From contig CAJNOQ010000017.1 in NCBI GenBank assembly GCA_905250885.1, positions 47,368 to 111,367 on the forward strand: DNA of 64,000 nt, read 5' to 3'. Positions 21,879 to 33,783 of the stretch are shown in pieces. A program made the translations under genes and the position numbers. The stretch's first letter is position 1; each line of letters starts with the position of its first letter. Origin of the DNA: Didymodactylos carnosus (taxonomy: Eukaryota; Rotifera; Eurotatoria; Philodinida; Philodinidae). The notes beneath the pieces are model-generated. The model searched no databases and was not told where the DNA came from. It saw only the letters and a list, made by a program, of their open reading frames with translations.

Positions 21879-22508
21879 TTAAGGCACTTCGTCTGATGAG
21901 AATCTTGTAAAAATGAGTAAAGTGGACGTATTTTGTCTTGACTCAAGATCTAAAAAGCCCAGTCGGTTGAAAGTATAAAAACATGTAGGAAAAGTAAAAT
22001 TCCAAGAAAAACTACGCCCCATATCAAGAATAATTCTATAATACAGCAATAGTATTTTTATTTTTACTCTATCTAACTTGAATAATGACTTTACCAAGGC
22101 GTTCAGATCTAAGTAGACGATATAGGAAATGACTTATATACAATAAGTAAGAAAAGTATGATGTGCAAAAAATGTCGAAAATTAAAACGCAAACGGACAT
22201 GTTTGTGAGTATTAGACGAGATAGAATGTTGTATGAACACGTATTTCTAGTACTATGGATTATGTATGTTAAGAAAAATGACATATTTTTATTGTAATCC
22301 AAAATTTTAGAAAATGTTTTCATTTCTACTCATTTTATCTCGTCTAATAATCATTTCGAAAAAATAAAGTACAACAGAAAAACAAAAACAAATCAAAAAA
22401 TATTGCACACATACACAACCAAAGACTAATAATTGACAAGATACGTCAAAAAATGAGACAAAAATAGATGAGGAAAAAAATAATAATTGCTTCATCATCA
22501 TTAACGGC
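21879..22508. other. Intergenic, 3' side of the calpain gene
   Basis: A/T-rich, with no credible coding frame on either strand. Contains the presumed 3' UTR of the minus-strand calpain. Confidence 0.35.
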
Positions 22509-25500
22509 TTAGAATTCTTTCGGATTTTGACTTATTTCAAAAATAAAACGAACATTTGCCGATTCTATGCAATTCTTCTGTTTACTCGTATCTAATGTTT
22601 TATCAAATTGTAGACGCTGATTCAAATTTTGTCGAAAAAAATCTTCATTTAAACATATTTGTCCAAGAAAATGTGAATGTAGAATATTTTTTGCTTTAAT
22701 AACGATTGTAAGTAAATTTCCTAATGAAGTTTTTGATGTCTGTAATTTTTTTCTTGAATAAAAAATCAACTGAAAATTCCATTTTGGATTTGTAGAATCA
22801 GAAGAAAGAGGTGATATTTGTTGTCGATTATTTTGAAATTGTACTTCAATGTAAGGTTTGTACGTGTGTATAACAAGAGGCTTTTTAGCCGAATAGATAA
22901 GATCAGCAGATTCTACATTTAAATGGACGACATAACGAACAGGACCACGAATTAAACACGGAAAGCACGAGTATAATGGATGAGGAGTGGGATACTCGAG
23001 TTCTAAAGGTGATAACAGATTTATTTCTTCAGTGTATAAACGAAGTTGAAAATCACCAATACAGTCTGGATCAAATGTACTAGGAATCTAATGAGAAAAA
23101 TATAAAAACACTTTGAAATTAAAATATGAATTTTGTGTTTATACTTACAATAATATATTTTCCATAAGTTAATTTTGTTCTAGCAAATACATTTCTACAA
23201 TTAATAAAACTGGAATGTAACAAAACAGGATAAAGTTGATGTAGACGATATTGTCGATTAGATTCACATTTCATAATTATAAATCCAATATACAAATTTG
23301 ATACTTGTTGACCAATTGAACGTCGACTACGCTGTTCTACAAAAGAAAAAAATATAGAATAATCTTGAAAACTTTTTTTGCATAAATATGTCGTATACTA
23401 TTGTTTCAACATGTTCCCAATATTTTGGAGACTTCGTTTTTCTTCCTGTTATAAAAAAATGAAGTCTAAACTACAAACACATACATTAGACAAGTTTTCT
23501 TCTGACAATATACTTCATTAAGAAAAAATTCAAAAACGAAATATCATGAAAATTATTCTCGTCACTTCCGTTCTCTATCTTGTTCGAAATGATTTTCTCT
23601 GGTTTAAGAATAAGTTCGAAGGAGGACTAGACTAGTAGACATATTTGATTACTTGATAAATACTTGGAAAAAATTGCACAAATATCTTCAAAATTATTCA
23701 CTTGTCATAAAGTTTTACAATTACCTCTCCAGGATTACAACTCATAGTTTTACTGCTACGTACGAAGTACTTATTGAAAATACTTGTAATTTTACTTGAT
23801 AAATACTTGTTAGATGAGTGAGGTACATACTTTAAAAATAAATTTACTTCTGGTAAAAAGACGAATACCGGATTTACTAAGCAAGTACATTTACTAAAGA
23901 GAGTTATTACATCTAAGAGTATTTGAAAAATTTCATTTTTATTCCCTTGACGAAAGTCAGGATTTTACGATTAATAAATTGTTTGTTTGTTTATTATTCG
24001 AAATTTTTGAAATGATTTTAGACACTATATTGGTTCATAGGTTTACAACCATTTTTCTTTACAATCTTTACATGACCCAAATGAAAACAAAAACAAAAAT
24101 AAAAGAAATAAAGGAACATAAATGGAAAAATTTTTTCCTATCAACAACATCAGTACACAAAACGTCAAGAGATCGAGTGAAATCACAGATGAATATTAAT
24201 TGATTTAGTTTTCGTGGAGAAATAATCGTTTGTCTGATGATCGTTAATAACCTCTTGACATTAATTATCAGTTTTTAGACTCAACTTTGGATCTCTATTC
24301 AATTTTAATCTCCAGGTTCTGATGACATCTCTACTGCAAGTCCAAAGTATTAGACGGAAAAAATCTCAATTTTTAGACAAACTGACTTTTCACGAGTGTT
24401 TAAGAAAATCATTTAAAAATAGTTTGTAAATTTTATAAGAAAATCAGGTCGATAAAGTTTTTCACAGAATATGTTTCATGTGTTTGGTTTCAGTAGGAGG
24501 TGATTATTTTGTCTCATTGATGAAAAATCTTTTTAATACGAACATGGAGACAAAGTGTTTGACAGAATGTTAGCATAAGCTGACATTGTCGCTAATTATT
24601 CCATGTGAAAAGCAGGAAGAAATCATATATAGCAATGTTTCCATCAAACTCAATTTAAGAGACTATCCTATACCACTGAAGAGGTGATGGATCACACATG
24701 ACGGCCGAGTGATAAAATTTACCGTCGAGTTTTTGACTGAAATAATATCCAAGATTGTGGATTAGACAATTTAGCGTTAAATGGCATTTTTTTAACCCTG
24801 ATTCAAAAAGACTCGCAGTATGGCAGCGCTGAGAAAGCGTAGATCTCTTATAGTAGTACTAAAATAAAAATTAAATTACTGTGTAATAATGATAATGCAT
24901 TGATAAGAGTGGATTCATATACCATTTAAATAGGTGTCATTCGTACAATTGTCAAAATATGAGAATACTAGTAAATAGTAAATTATTTTTTACAAAGTTA
25001 TCCAAAGGGTATTATTCAAATACTTTTTTCTTATTTGATAAAGCTTGTCAAGTTACTTAGCACAAAATAGTACAACCCTTTCCACATTATTTTCTCTCCG
25101 CTCTGCGGTGATTATGGGACTTCCTGCCATAAGATTGGGCCAATAGGATCCGAACGGGAAGCACTGTAAGCATCAATAAGATCCAACTGAATGTTCGCAA
25201 CGAGATGGAATGTTGGATTCGTCTACTCACCGTCATCTACTACAGCATATGTTCTTTGATGAAATATTCATAGACGAACAATTTATTGAAAACGTTCTAA
25301 GTCGTTCAAAGTCGAGTAGTGGTTTTGGTGAGTGCTATAATAGTGCTAGAAAACGGTCATGATGATGGGGTCGGAGCAATCTGACATCTACAAATATCGA
25401 TTGAATAAAAAAACACTCTTTTAAACTTCAATTTTCATCTCCGTTGCTTCATAAAGGAGTCCAGTAATTTTCGCAAATGACCTATCATTTTGCTTATTAT

Positions 25501-27447
25501 GGAAAGTTCCATCTACTAAAATTTAAGTGAGTACCAATGTTTTACCTAAATTAATCAATAATTCGCGTTCTTCAGTAGTGTTTGTTGCTTGAATTTGAAA
25601 AATGTATTGTGGATTTTGTAAAAATGTTTGTCGATAATTTAAACATCCCCCGCATCGATCTGGTCTCGACCATTTTCCAATTACTCTTCCTTCATACCAT
25701 CGACGTTGACTTCGACCCAAAAATGATGACCTTGTTTTTGTGTTCATTATGCAACACTGAACGATTTCATTGAAATAGCGACAAAAATCAACAAATTCCA
25801 TCCTGTAAACAATAACATTAAAAATGTTAAGTGGTAAACTACATTAATATTTTGAAGAAAATGAACTTAATATCTGTTGTTTTCCTAATCTCTAGTAATT
25901 GACAACAAATTTTCTTTTTTTCAACAAGACATTGTTTATTAACTAACCAAAATTCACCATCTTCTTCAAATGTTAAGCCAAGATTTGCTCGATCTTTTTC
26001 TGTCAATTTTTTCCATTCAGCTGAACTAGAATCAAGAAAACACAGTTAAATTAAGAATTAAAAAACATATAGTTTAACCTACTTATCTGACCATGGACCA
26101 TTCCACTCTTTTTCTCCCCCTGAAATATAAGAGAGAGAGAGAGGTATAATATTATAAATCGTACAGTATTTTTTTAGGAAATTACATGGATTTCTTAATC
26201 GAATCATTTGCAGAATTTCTTTTGTTCGTCCACCAATATGTATTAAACGTGCTAACAACGAGGGATTCTCTTTTATTTTAAAATTTCGAATTGCTGTTAT
26301 AGCATACGCATGCCCCTTGATTAATCCACAAGATAAACGTTGTTCTACTTCATGCATATTTGTTACCTAAAATCAAAATATCATCGTTATGCTTTTAACG
26401 TTTAAAAAGATTATTATTTTTCATACTCACATTAATCGCACATGTTAACCACGATCCACGATCAAATGCTTTTGAAATAACTGAGAATAAGTCTTTCCGT
26501 TTCAATTCATCCCATGAACAAATGGCTAAAATAAATAAATTAGAAAATGATGATTTAGTTCTCGTTTAAATTATTTATCTTTAATTTACGATCAATGGAC
26601 AATGTTTCACATATTCCGCCTGTGAAATCGATTAAAGCCTCTTGTAAATTTCCACCTTCTAAATTCTCATAACAACCAGATAATCTAAAACATCGAACCA
26701 ATTGAGTCTTATTATTGAACTTCTAATATTTCTTTCTTACTTGGCATAGGCTTTTTCTAATAATGGTGCAAAAAATTCTTTATTATTTCGAGATTTTGAA
26801 TAAATCAATTGTCCATTTATTGTCGGTAGTCTATCATCGATGACAACATCTATTTTTTTGTCAAAATCGTAAAATCGAAATAAAAATAGACCACAGTAGC
26901 CTTGTTCTTGATTCCATTGTTCTTGTTTCTCGTAATCGGGTAGAAGTTGTTTCCATTGATTTTTAACCGTTGCCAAAACACTCATTCCAACGACAAACCA
27001 ACAATTTCCTAATTGTCCTTGAATAACATCATGAGTAATACCCAATTTAGAGTTTGATACAAGACGAGGATTTGAACATAATTCCTAAAAATAAATTAAT
27101 TAAAAAATTCATATATTTTCAAAGAATATTCATTTCTAAAAGGTTATTTCATTAAAAAGAAAAAAAGCACTCACCCATGGTCTCTTCCATTCAACATTAG
27201 CTAAAGAAGATTTGGAATTAGTATTCTTTTGTAATGATTGTAAAGAGGCTGGAAATTCTTGATCAATAAATAATGTTTTTGACTGTTGACATTGGCGACG
27301 TATTCTCGAATATGACTGAGATTTAAAATAAGAATGATCAGTAACCATTTCTACATCTAAAGTATAATGAAATTTAAAAGTTGAAAAAAATCTGTTGGTA
27401 AAAATATCTGACCAAATGTTACGATATTTATTTAAAGAATGTAGCAT
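22509..27447 (-). CDS. Calpain, CAPN5/TRA-3 type (papain-like Ca2+-dependent protease)
   Basis: Ten exons: 27175-27447, 26741-27084, 26590-26684, 26431-26525, 26186-26366, 26083-26119, 25948-26025, 25546-25802, 23149-23336 and 22509-23087. All GT-AG joins close in phase, giving 708 residues. The catalytic triad is present: Cys119 in QGQLGNCWF, His288 in [10 protein letters not shown], and Asn328 in RLRNPW, whose Trp codon is built across an intron. An early FIDQEFPAS / EWKRPW region is typical of the start of the protease core. Domain III follows ([40 protein letters not shown]). The C-terminus lacks EF hands and instead resembles a C2/domain T ([11 protein letters not shown] onward, [23 protein letters not shown]), as in CAPN5/6 and nematode TRA-3. 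It should be an active cytosolic cysteine protease for limited proteolysis. All introns are short except the 2.2-kb intron 8. Confidence 0.9.
23337..25545 (-). other. 2.2-kb intron of the calpain gene with repeat remnants
   Basis: Every other intron of this gene is about 50-150 bp. The segment has no exon-like stretch that fits domain III, whose residues continue without a gap from exon 8 to exon 9. The part 23620-23905 is rich in TACTTG/CAAGTA words with weakly inverted ends, like the element at 12801-13267. Confidence 0.6.
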
Positions 27448-27941
27448 TTTTGTCGATCCTATGTTTCTTGATTAGAAAATCCGTCACAAATGTTGTTGTT
27501 GATGTTGTTGTTTTTTATACTGTATCAATGAATTCTATCGAGTCTATTCGTCAGTAGTAAGAGATGCATGAAGAATCGTCGTTCACATTTATTTGAAAAG
27601 CTCGAGACAAATTATACTATTTACTCTGCAATCTTTTCGTTCATCACATACAAGTATAAATAGAGTATCGTAGAATGATCGAACTGATGTTTGAAATTTT
27701 ATAGTAACAAAAAGTATCAGAAAGTAGTTAAATAGTCTAACTTATATATTTCTATCTTATTTCGACATTCTACTTGTTATCAATATAAAAATACATTTAC
27801 TATCACTAGCTTTACACAAATAGAGAAAATAGATAAAACAAACAACAACAATAATGAAAAAGAAAACAAGTTATGAGATCAAATAAATTAGAGCTAAAAA
27901 AGAAGAAAAGAAGAAGAAAAAAAAGAGAGATTAAAAAAGAA
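27448..27941. other. Spacer between adenylyl cyclase and calpain genes
   Basis: Holds the calpain 5' flank and the cyclase 3' UTR, with a purine-rich stretch near 27890-27940. No further gene. Both neighbours are on the minus strand. Confidence 0.4.
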
Positions 27942-30900
27942 CTATTTTCGTCCGGTTACAAAATATGTAGTCATTTTATTTTTGCCTTTTACATCAATTT
28001 CTCCTCTCGGCTCAAATATATATCGCTCATTCAATTTGTCTTTAACATTTTCAGGAACTTGAATAGAATTTTTTTCTCCAGTTGAATCCATCCTTGACGC
28101 AACATTCACCGTATCACCCCAAATATCGTAAAATAATTTTGTTGTACCAATAACGCCGGCAGTAACCGGTCCATAATTAAATCCAATTCTTAACTCAAAT
28201 TTAAAATTAAGAAGAGATTCATTGAATTTTTCCATTGTCTGTTGAAATTGAAGAGCAAAATCTAATAAATTATATATCGGTTCTAACCTGTCAATAGATT
28301 CACCTGTTAAACAAAAAAAACAACAATAACAGTCAATAGATTAAAATATAGTATATAAATTTACCTTGTAGTCCACTAGCAGCCATATATGTTGGACCAA
28401 TTGTTTTAATTTTTTCAATTTTTTCAAATTTTTTATTTAAAAGTAATTCTTCAATATCACCATAGAATTCATTTAATACTCGTGAATAAAATTTACCACC
28501 TTCATATTGTTCTTCATACATATTATGAAAATTCATTAATGTAGCAAATAATACACCAACACATTCATGATTTTTTGAATATGACTTATAAATTGTCAAT
28601 GGTTTAATAACATGCTCTGGTAAAATATTTCTTAATAACCAATCAGCTCTTTCACGTTCTTTAATAATTTCAAGTTGTTGTTCACTCGATTTATATTCAA
28701 TATAGTATAATTGACGATGTTTTAATTCTAAATGTCGACTAATCATATTCACTAATATAAAAGCTAATAGAAGATGAAGACATAATTCATAATTGATGTT
28801 AATGAATGTAGGTGTATTTGTGGTAATTGTAGTATTTAATAATTGAAAAGACTGCTTATTACCTAGAATAGGAAAATGAAAAAAATATTAATTAAAAATT
28901 TACTTATAATTTTCATGAATGACTTACTTTGCGTATATGTGTGATTATGACACATAATAGCGTATGTAATAATAACTATAAATGAAAGAATAAGTTTATA
29001 TAGATGATTAATCATTGAATACATTCCAAAATGGATTGTTAAAGTTATAAATAAATATGTTGTCAATATATTCGATTTAGGTAATAGAAATATAAGAATA
29101 AGTGGAAATAGTAGATAAAGTGTAACAATAAAATGTCGAATGAAAAATGATCGATAAAGAAATGTTTGTTTTTCTCTTTCTTTTAACCGGGTAAATTGAT
29201 ATTTAGTAATACATAAGTAACCGATTCCAAGTACACAAACAAATTCAATAGATAAAAGTATTAAAGATAATATAAGCCACAATTTAGTTACAGTAGGCAT
29301 GATTAATATTATCGAATAAATAAATATCAGTAGAAAAAGAATAAATGATATTAAAGAATCGAAAAAAAAATTTAATAAAGGATTTGAAAATGCGAGTGGG
29401 GGCTCATGATGTTGATCATTAACAGGTGCTGTTAACGAATGATGATAGACAATTGAACGCTGATAATCAGATTCAAGTTTTTGATCGTTAAAACAAAGAG
29501 TAACATATGACATTGGAATTTGAAGTGATTGAAGTAATTCACGTTCACGATTTTCATCAAATGCCGTTGTTGAAACACTTGATTCACCACCCGTTGTAGA
29601 TACAGTATTACCACGAGGAGGATGCAATGTTAACATTGTTGAATCGGATACAGTCGTAGTAGGATCCAATGGAATCATGAGTGATGTGGGTGCAGCATCA
29701 CCTTCAACCAACGTATTTACGCGTACACGATTGAATTCTTCAAGTAATGGACTTGTTACATTTATTTGTTCATTATAAATTTGTTCTTGATTAGCAATAG
29801 CGGCAGCTTCTGTAGCAGCTTCATTTAATGGAACGGTAATTGATACACCTGTTGCAACCTAGATATCAATAAACACAAATAAGACAAGATTTATGTAGGT
29901 TTTTTTAAGTATATTAAATAAATTACCGCAACGGCCGCAGCGGTTGCCACAGTCATTGGTGGCGGTTTACGCGTTATTCGATACAGTAATTGACGTTTTT
30001 TAATAAAATATGTAGGTATCGGAGGAGGCGTCGGCAACGGTTCTAAAATATAAGAGAAAATATAATAAATTATAATATAGATTCTAGAATTGCTCATTTT
30101 ATTTAACTTTTGTATTTTTGTACTTTATAGGATAATGATATAGGTCTCCTGGTTCTACATCATATTTATTTCTTAATAGTTGGCACGTTTTCTCTGTTAT
30201 GTGAACATAACCTAAACAAAATAAGAGTATTAATATAACACAAAATAATCGGTATTAAACCAAGATTTAAGTAAACAAGGTGTCTGTCTATGTGACATGC
30301 AAAATAAAGTAAAAAAGAATCGATATTCTAGAGCAAAAATTGCTAGCTGCTGAATATCAATCTTAGGTGTCTATTGTAAGTAGTGATTGTATGTGAGAGA
30401 AACAGAGAGATCTGTTTTTCTGACATGCATAAAAACAGTCAGCTATTATAAAATGAAAAAAAACCTAATGTACAGATAGATGAAAGAAAACACCTGTGGA
30501 CATCTAGAATAAAAAACCAAAAAAAAGAAAAAAATGATGAGTTTTTCATATACCAATAACTATCGATAGAAAATCGCTTTTGTTAGAACAAACTATACGA
30601 GTCAGTAACGAGCATTAGTTCATAGCATAAGCAAAAATACGTAACATTTTTTATCTGACTGAAGTTCGTTTAAATTGCAGTACAGCTTTTTAATAGCAGC
30701 GATTCAAGAATTTATTTTTTGTTTTTTTTTGGAGAAAATAGAAAAATTTCGTTAGGAAAGAATGAAAAATCTCCGTCAATTTTTCTGCGTAAATAATTAG
30801 GCGAAATTATCTTCTGGTAGAGTACACCACTGTATTTGGTTTTTTTTCATTTTACTCTTCATTTAATGTTTACAAACATTGTCTCAAACGAATTACAAGC

Positions 30901-33783
30901 TTTGATCGAGAGAAGTTTTGAAATATATGCGTATATAAAAGAAGTTTTTGGACAAACTGCAGAATTAGGAAAATAGACTTAAACCTAATAAAGCCGAGAC
31001 ATATTGCTTTTCTATAAATTTGTTCTTCTCTTATATAATGTTTTACAATCTTTGTCATTTTGTCTTTGACAATTGTTAATTGACAGTTATTTGAATAATA
31101 TGTTCTTACCTGGCTTTCCACTTGATTCCATTTTATTTGCTAACGTAACATCATTTGAAAATATATCAAATTTAAACTTAATTGTTCCAATAATTCCACA
31201 ATTTACGGATCCTGAATGTACTCCTACACGCATATTAACACTTTCATTATTATCTTGATCAAATTCCTCAATAGCATTTATCATTGATAATCCCATTTCA
31301 ACACAACATTGAGCATGATCTGAACGTGGCTCAGGACATCCACACACACAATAATAACAATCGCCTGTGAAAAACAAAAGAATTTTAAATTTAAAAAAAT
31401 ATTAGTTCTATAACTAATTTTCTTACCTAAAGTCGCTATTTTTTCACATTTCATTCTTACACATAATTCATCAAATCTTCCATACAAATCGGCTAATAAT
31501 TTCACTAATTCATCAGCAGTTTTATTCGATGACATATTTGTGAAACCGACAATATCAGCAAATAAAATCGATACATTTTCCATTCGTTCAATATGTAAAG
31601 GGCGAAAAATTTGTACTGATGGATCGTTTTGTGTGTCTGTTTCTGGTTGATTCATTAATGGTAAAGCATGTTTTTCTCCATCTTGTTGTTGAGATTGAGG
31701 CGGAGGAAGAGGAGGTAAAGACTGAGATGAACTGGATTTTATGTTTTGAATTCGTTTTCGAAAATAATCAAAATCTGTTTGAATTTCACGAGCATATTTT
31801 CGTGGCATCAAAGAATCAATCATCTTTGAAATTAATTGATGTTCATTTAATAAATATGAACGAATATCTCGATCTAAATAAATATAGAAATATGTTAGAC
31901 AGTTAATTCGTAACCTTCTGTATCTGTCGTTGTTGTTTGTTTTTTCTACAAAAACTTTTTCTTTAACAAGTCAGATTTAAAATATGAATTTTTCATTGTT
32001 TTTTTATTATGTAGTAATTCATACATACTTTGACATAATTTGAAAAACGAATTTCTGTTTTGTGCTTCCAATATAATATTTAAATAGATTCCTGTCATAT
32101 GTACACATATATGAAGTAACAATCTGCCTACTATTTGAGTTTGATAATAATGATAATTGAATAATTCAAATAGTAGAGTAATTGTTAAATTGATGGGTAA
32201 ACACAAATAAAGTGGAATGCATGATAATGTATAAATTAATATAATAATTGTATATGTATATGTAAATTTGGTAATATGTGTAAATGTTGAATGAGAATAA
32301 TGAAATGTAATTGAAAATGTTAATATCAAAAAAAATGATATTGAACATAGACTAAGTAGAGTGAGATAAATTTGAGAAAATGTAACATGTTTTCGATATT
32401 TGCAATAGATTAAATATGCAATAATACACGATAATATATTACCAAGAAATAATCCTAATAAATATAGCCATGTATAGTTGTGAGAACGATGTTCCCGAAT
32501 TACTAAGTACAATGACCATAGTAAATTATGTAAAATTAAATAGATAATGTAGAGTAGATAAGTGTGACGTTGAGTTTGTCTTAAATAAGAATATTGATAT
32601 TCACATTCCAATGAGGAATCACGAAATCGAGCATATAAACAAGAAAATGTTGAAGATTGTTCAAATAATTTACAACAGAAAATTGTTTTATTCTTATTTA
32701 AGGTGATTTGAGGAGAATCAAATTGAATATTATCAATTGTAGATGGACGTTTTGCACCTAAAAACAAAAACAAGATAGAATATTATTATTATCAATTTGC
32801 ATTCATAGGATATTTTGAAATAAAAGAGATCTCATTCGGGATGTAGTCGTAGTTATTGAATGTTGACGATGTCAAGTAGCCCAATCGTTGAAAAACTAAA
32901 ATTACATATCTCTTAGATTGATTTGACAGACACATCAACGTATGGAGTCGTTACTCATCGAACAAGACTAGTGAAATAAAACATGAAAAACTATAATAAT
33001 GAGAAATAATGAGAAAAAATTGCTTTTAATTGTTAAACTTGTGAAGTCACGATTCAAATAAATTGGCTTCTATTGATGAAATTTGATAGAAATCATCGGA
33101 GACCCAATTCTGAAATCCTTCAAGGAACCGTTCATCAGTTAAAAGCAATTTTTTTTCTCATTATTATACTTTTTCATGTTTTATTTCACTGGTCTTGTTC
33201 GACGAGCCACTCCATACTTTGATGTGTCTGCCAAATCACTTTTAGTCTTTCGGCAAGTTGATTTTGAGGCAACGTCAATGGAACACAACGGTTTACTAGT
33301 TGACGACTACACCTCTAGATCTCATTACGCTCTATATAAGATTAGAAACGCATCGATCTCAAGTGAAAAAATAAAGATCACTCTTTTCGCTTTTAAAAAC
33401 CCGCCAGTTCCAACCATGGCTCAGTACGAGATAAGCTCAGAGTTTCGTGCCCTGTATCTTGTTAAGGGGCTAACGTTAGTAAATCAGCCGAAAAGTGCGT
33501 TGCAATTGGTCAAGATTTGATAAAACCTCTATTTTTATGCAAAGTTGAACAATTCCAACGCACTTTTCGGCTGATTTACTAACGTTAGCCCCTTAACAAG
33601 ATACAGGGCACGAAACTGAACTTGTCTCGTATAAAGATGACAGTCATCTTTTCTCGCTTGAGACTGATGCATTTCTATATATAATTTCACTATTTGCTTA
33701 ACAGAAACATCTATAGCAACTCTAGTCATTACTAATCAACTGAATACTAGCTATGACTTACCGCCCGCATCAGAACTTGTCAT
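27942..33783 (-). CDS. Membrane adenylyl cyclase, ADCY9-like
   Basis: Nine coding exons: 33762-33783, 32029-32757, 31427-31873, 31110-31364, 30211 to about 30120, 29927-30042, 28928-29858, 28365-28862 and 27942-28303, about 1150 residues. Two hydrophobic cassettes (exons 2 and 7-8) of roughly six helices each precede the C1 and C2 catalytic domains. C1 has both metal aspartates ([11 protein letters not shown], about residue 357, and TLGDCYYC) and the ADCY9-like [17 protein letters not shown]2 has the purine-selecting Lys (EKIKTIG), the Asp of [11 protein letters not shown], and the Asn/Arg of VNVASRMD. All catalytic residues are therefore present, and it should convert ATP to cAMP at the plasma membrane under G-protein control. 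The serine contacted by forskolin in most isoforms is Pro here ([11 protein letters not shown]); ADCY9 also lacks it. The 22-bp first exon (MTSSDAG) is separated by a 1-kb repeat-filled intron. The join of exon 5 to exon 6 is unresolved. Confidence 0.9.
30212..31109 (-). other. 0.9-kb intron inside the cyclase C1 region
   Basis: Separates SSGKPG (end of exon 4) from [10 protein letters not shown] (exon 5), two parts of the same C1 motif run, so it is intronic. Contains no recognised repeat. Open frames 30870-31121 and 31073-31258 are read-through of intron or antisense. Confidence 0.6.
32880..33048 (-). mobile_element. SINE-like dispersed element, copy B (inverted), in cyclase intron 1
   Basis: Reverse complement of copy A (16549-16714) over about 150 bp, including TTTTTCATGTTTTATTTCAC and TTTTTCAACGATTGG. 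A 13-bp stretch (TTTCTCATTATTA-like) is duplicated inside. It faces copy C about 90 bp away. Confidence 0.75.
33137..33245 (+). mobile_element. SINE-like dispersed element, copy C (partial)
   Basis: Plus-strand relative of copies A and B (CAGTTAAAAGCAATTTTTT onwards through GTCTTGTTCGACGAG), more diverged and cut short on its right. With copy B it makes an inverted pair. Confidence 0.7.
33442..33616. repeat. 67-bp near-perfect inverted repeat in cyclase intron 1
   Basis: Arms 33442-33508 and 33550-33616 match with a single mismatch (shared GTTTCGTGCCCTGTATCTTG, GGGGCTAACGTTAGTAAATC). The loop is 41 bp. Weaker inverted similarity continues outside (33330-33400 against 33630-33690). The open frame 33176-33520 runs into the left arm and has no domain. 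Confidence 0.9.

Noticed and set aside
23979-24203. Possible exon inside the large calpain intron
   Set aside because: Wrong strand for the gene, Lys/Thr low-complexity text, and domain III is already continuous without it.
31619-31906. 95-codon plus-strand frame over the cyclase C1 region
   Set aside because: Antisense to an exon with diagnostic cyclase motifs.
33176-33520. 114-codon plus-strand open frame in cyclase intron 1
   Set aside because: It starts in a dispersed repeat and ends in the left arm of an inverted repeat, and it shows no domain or splice partner.
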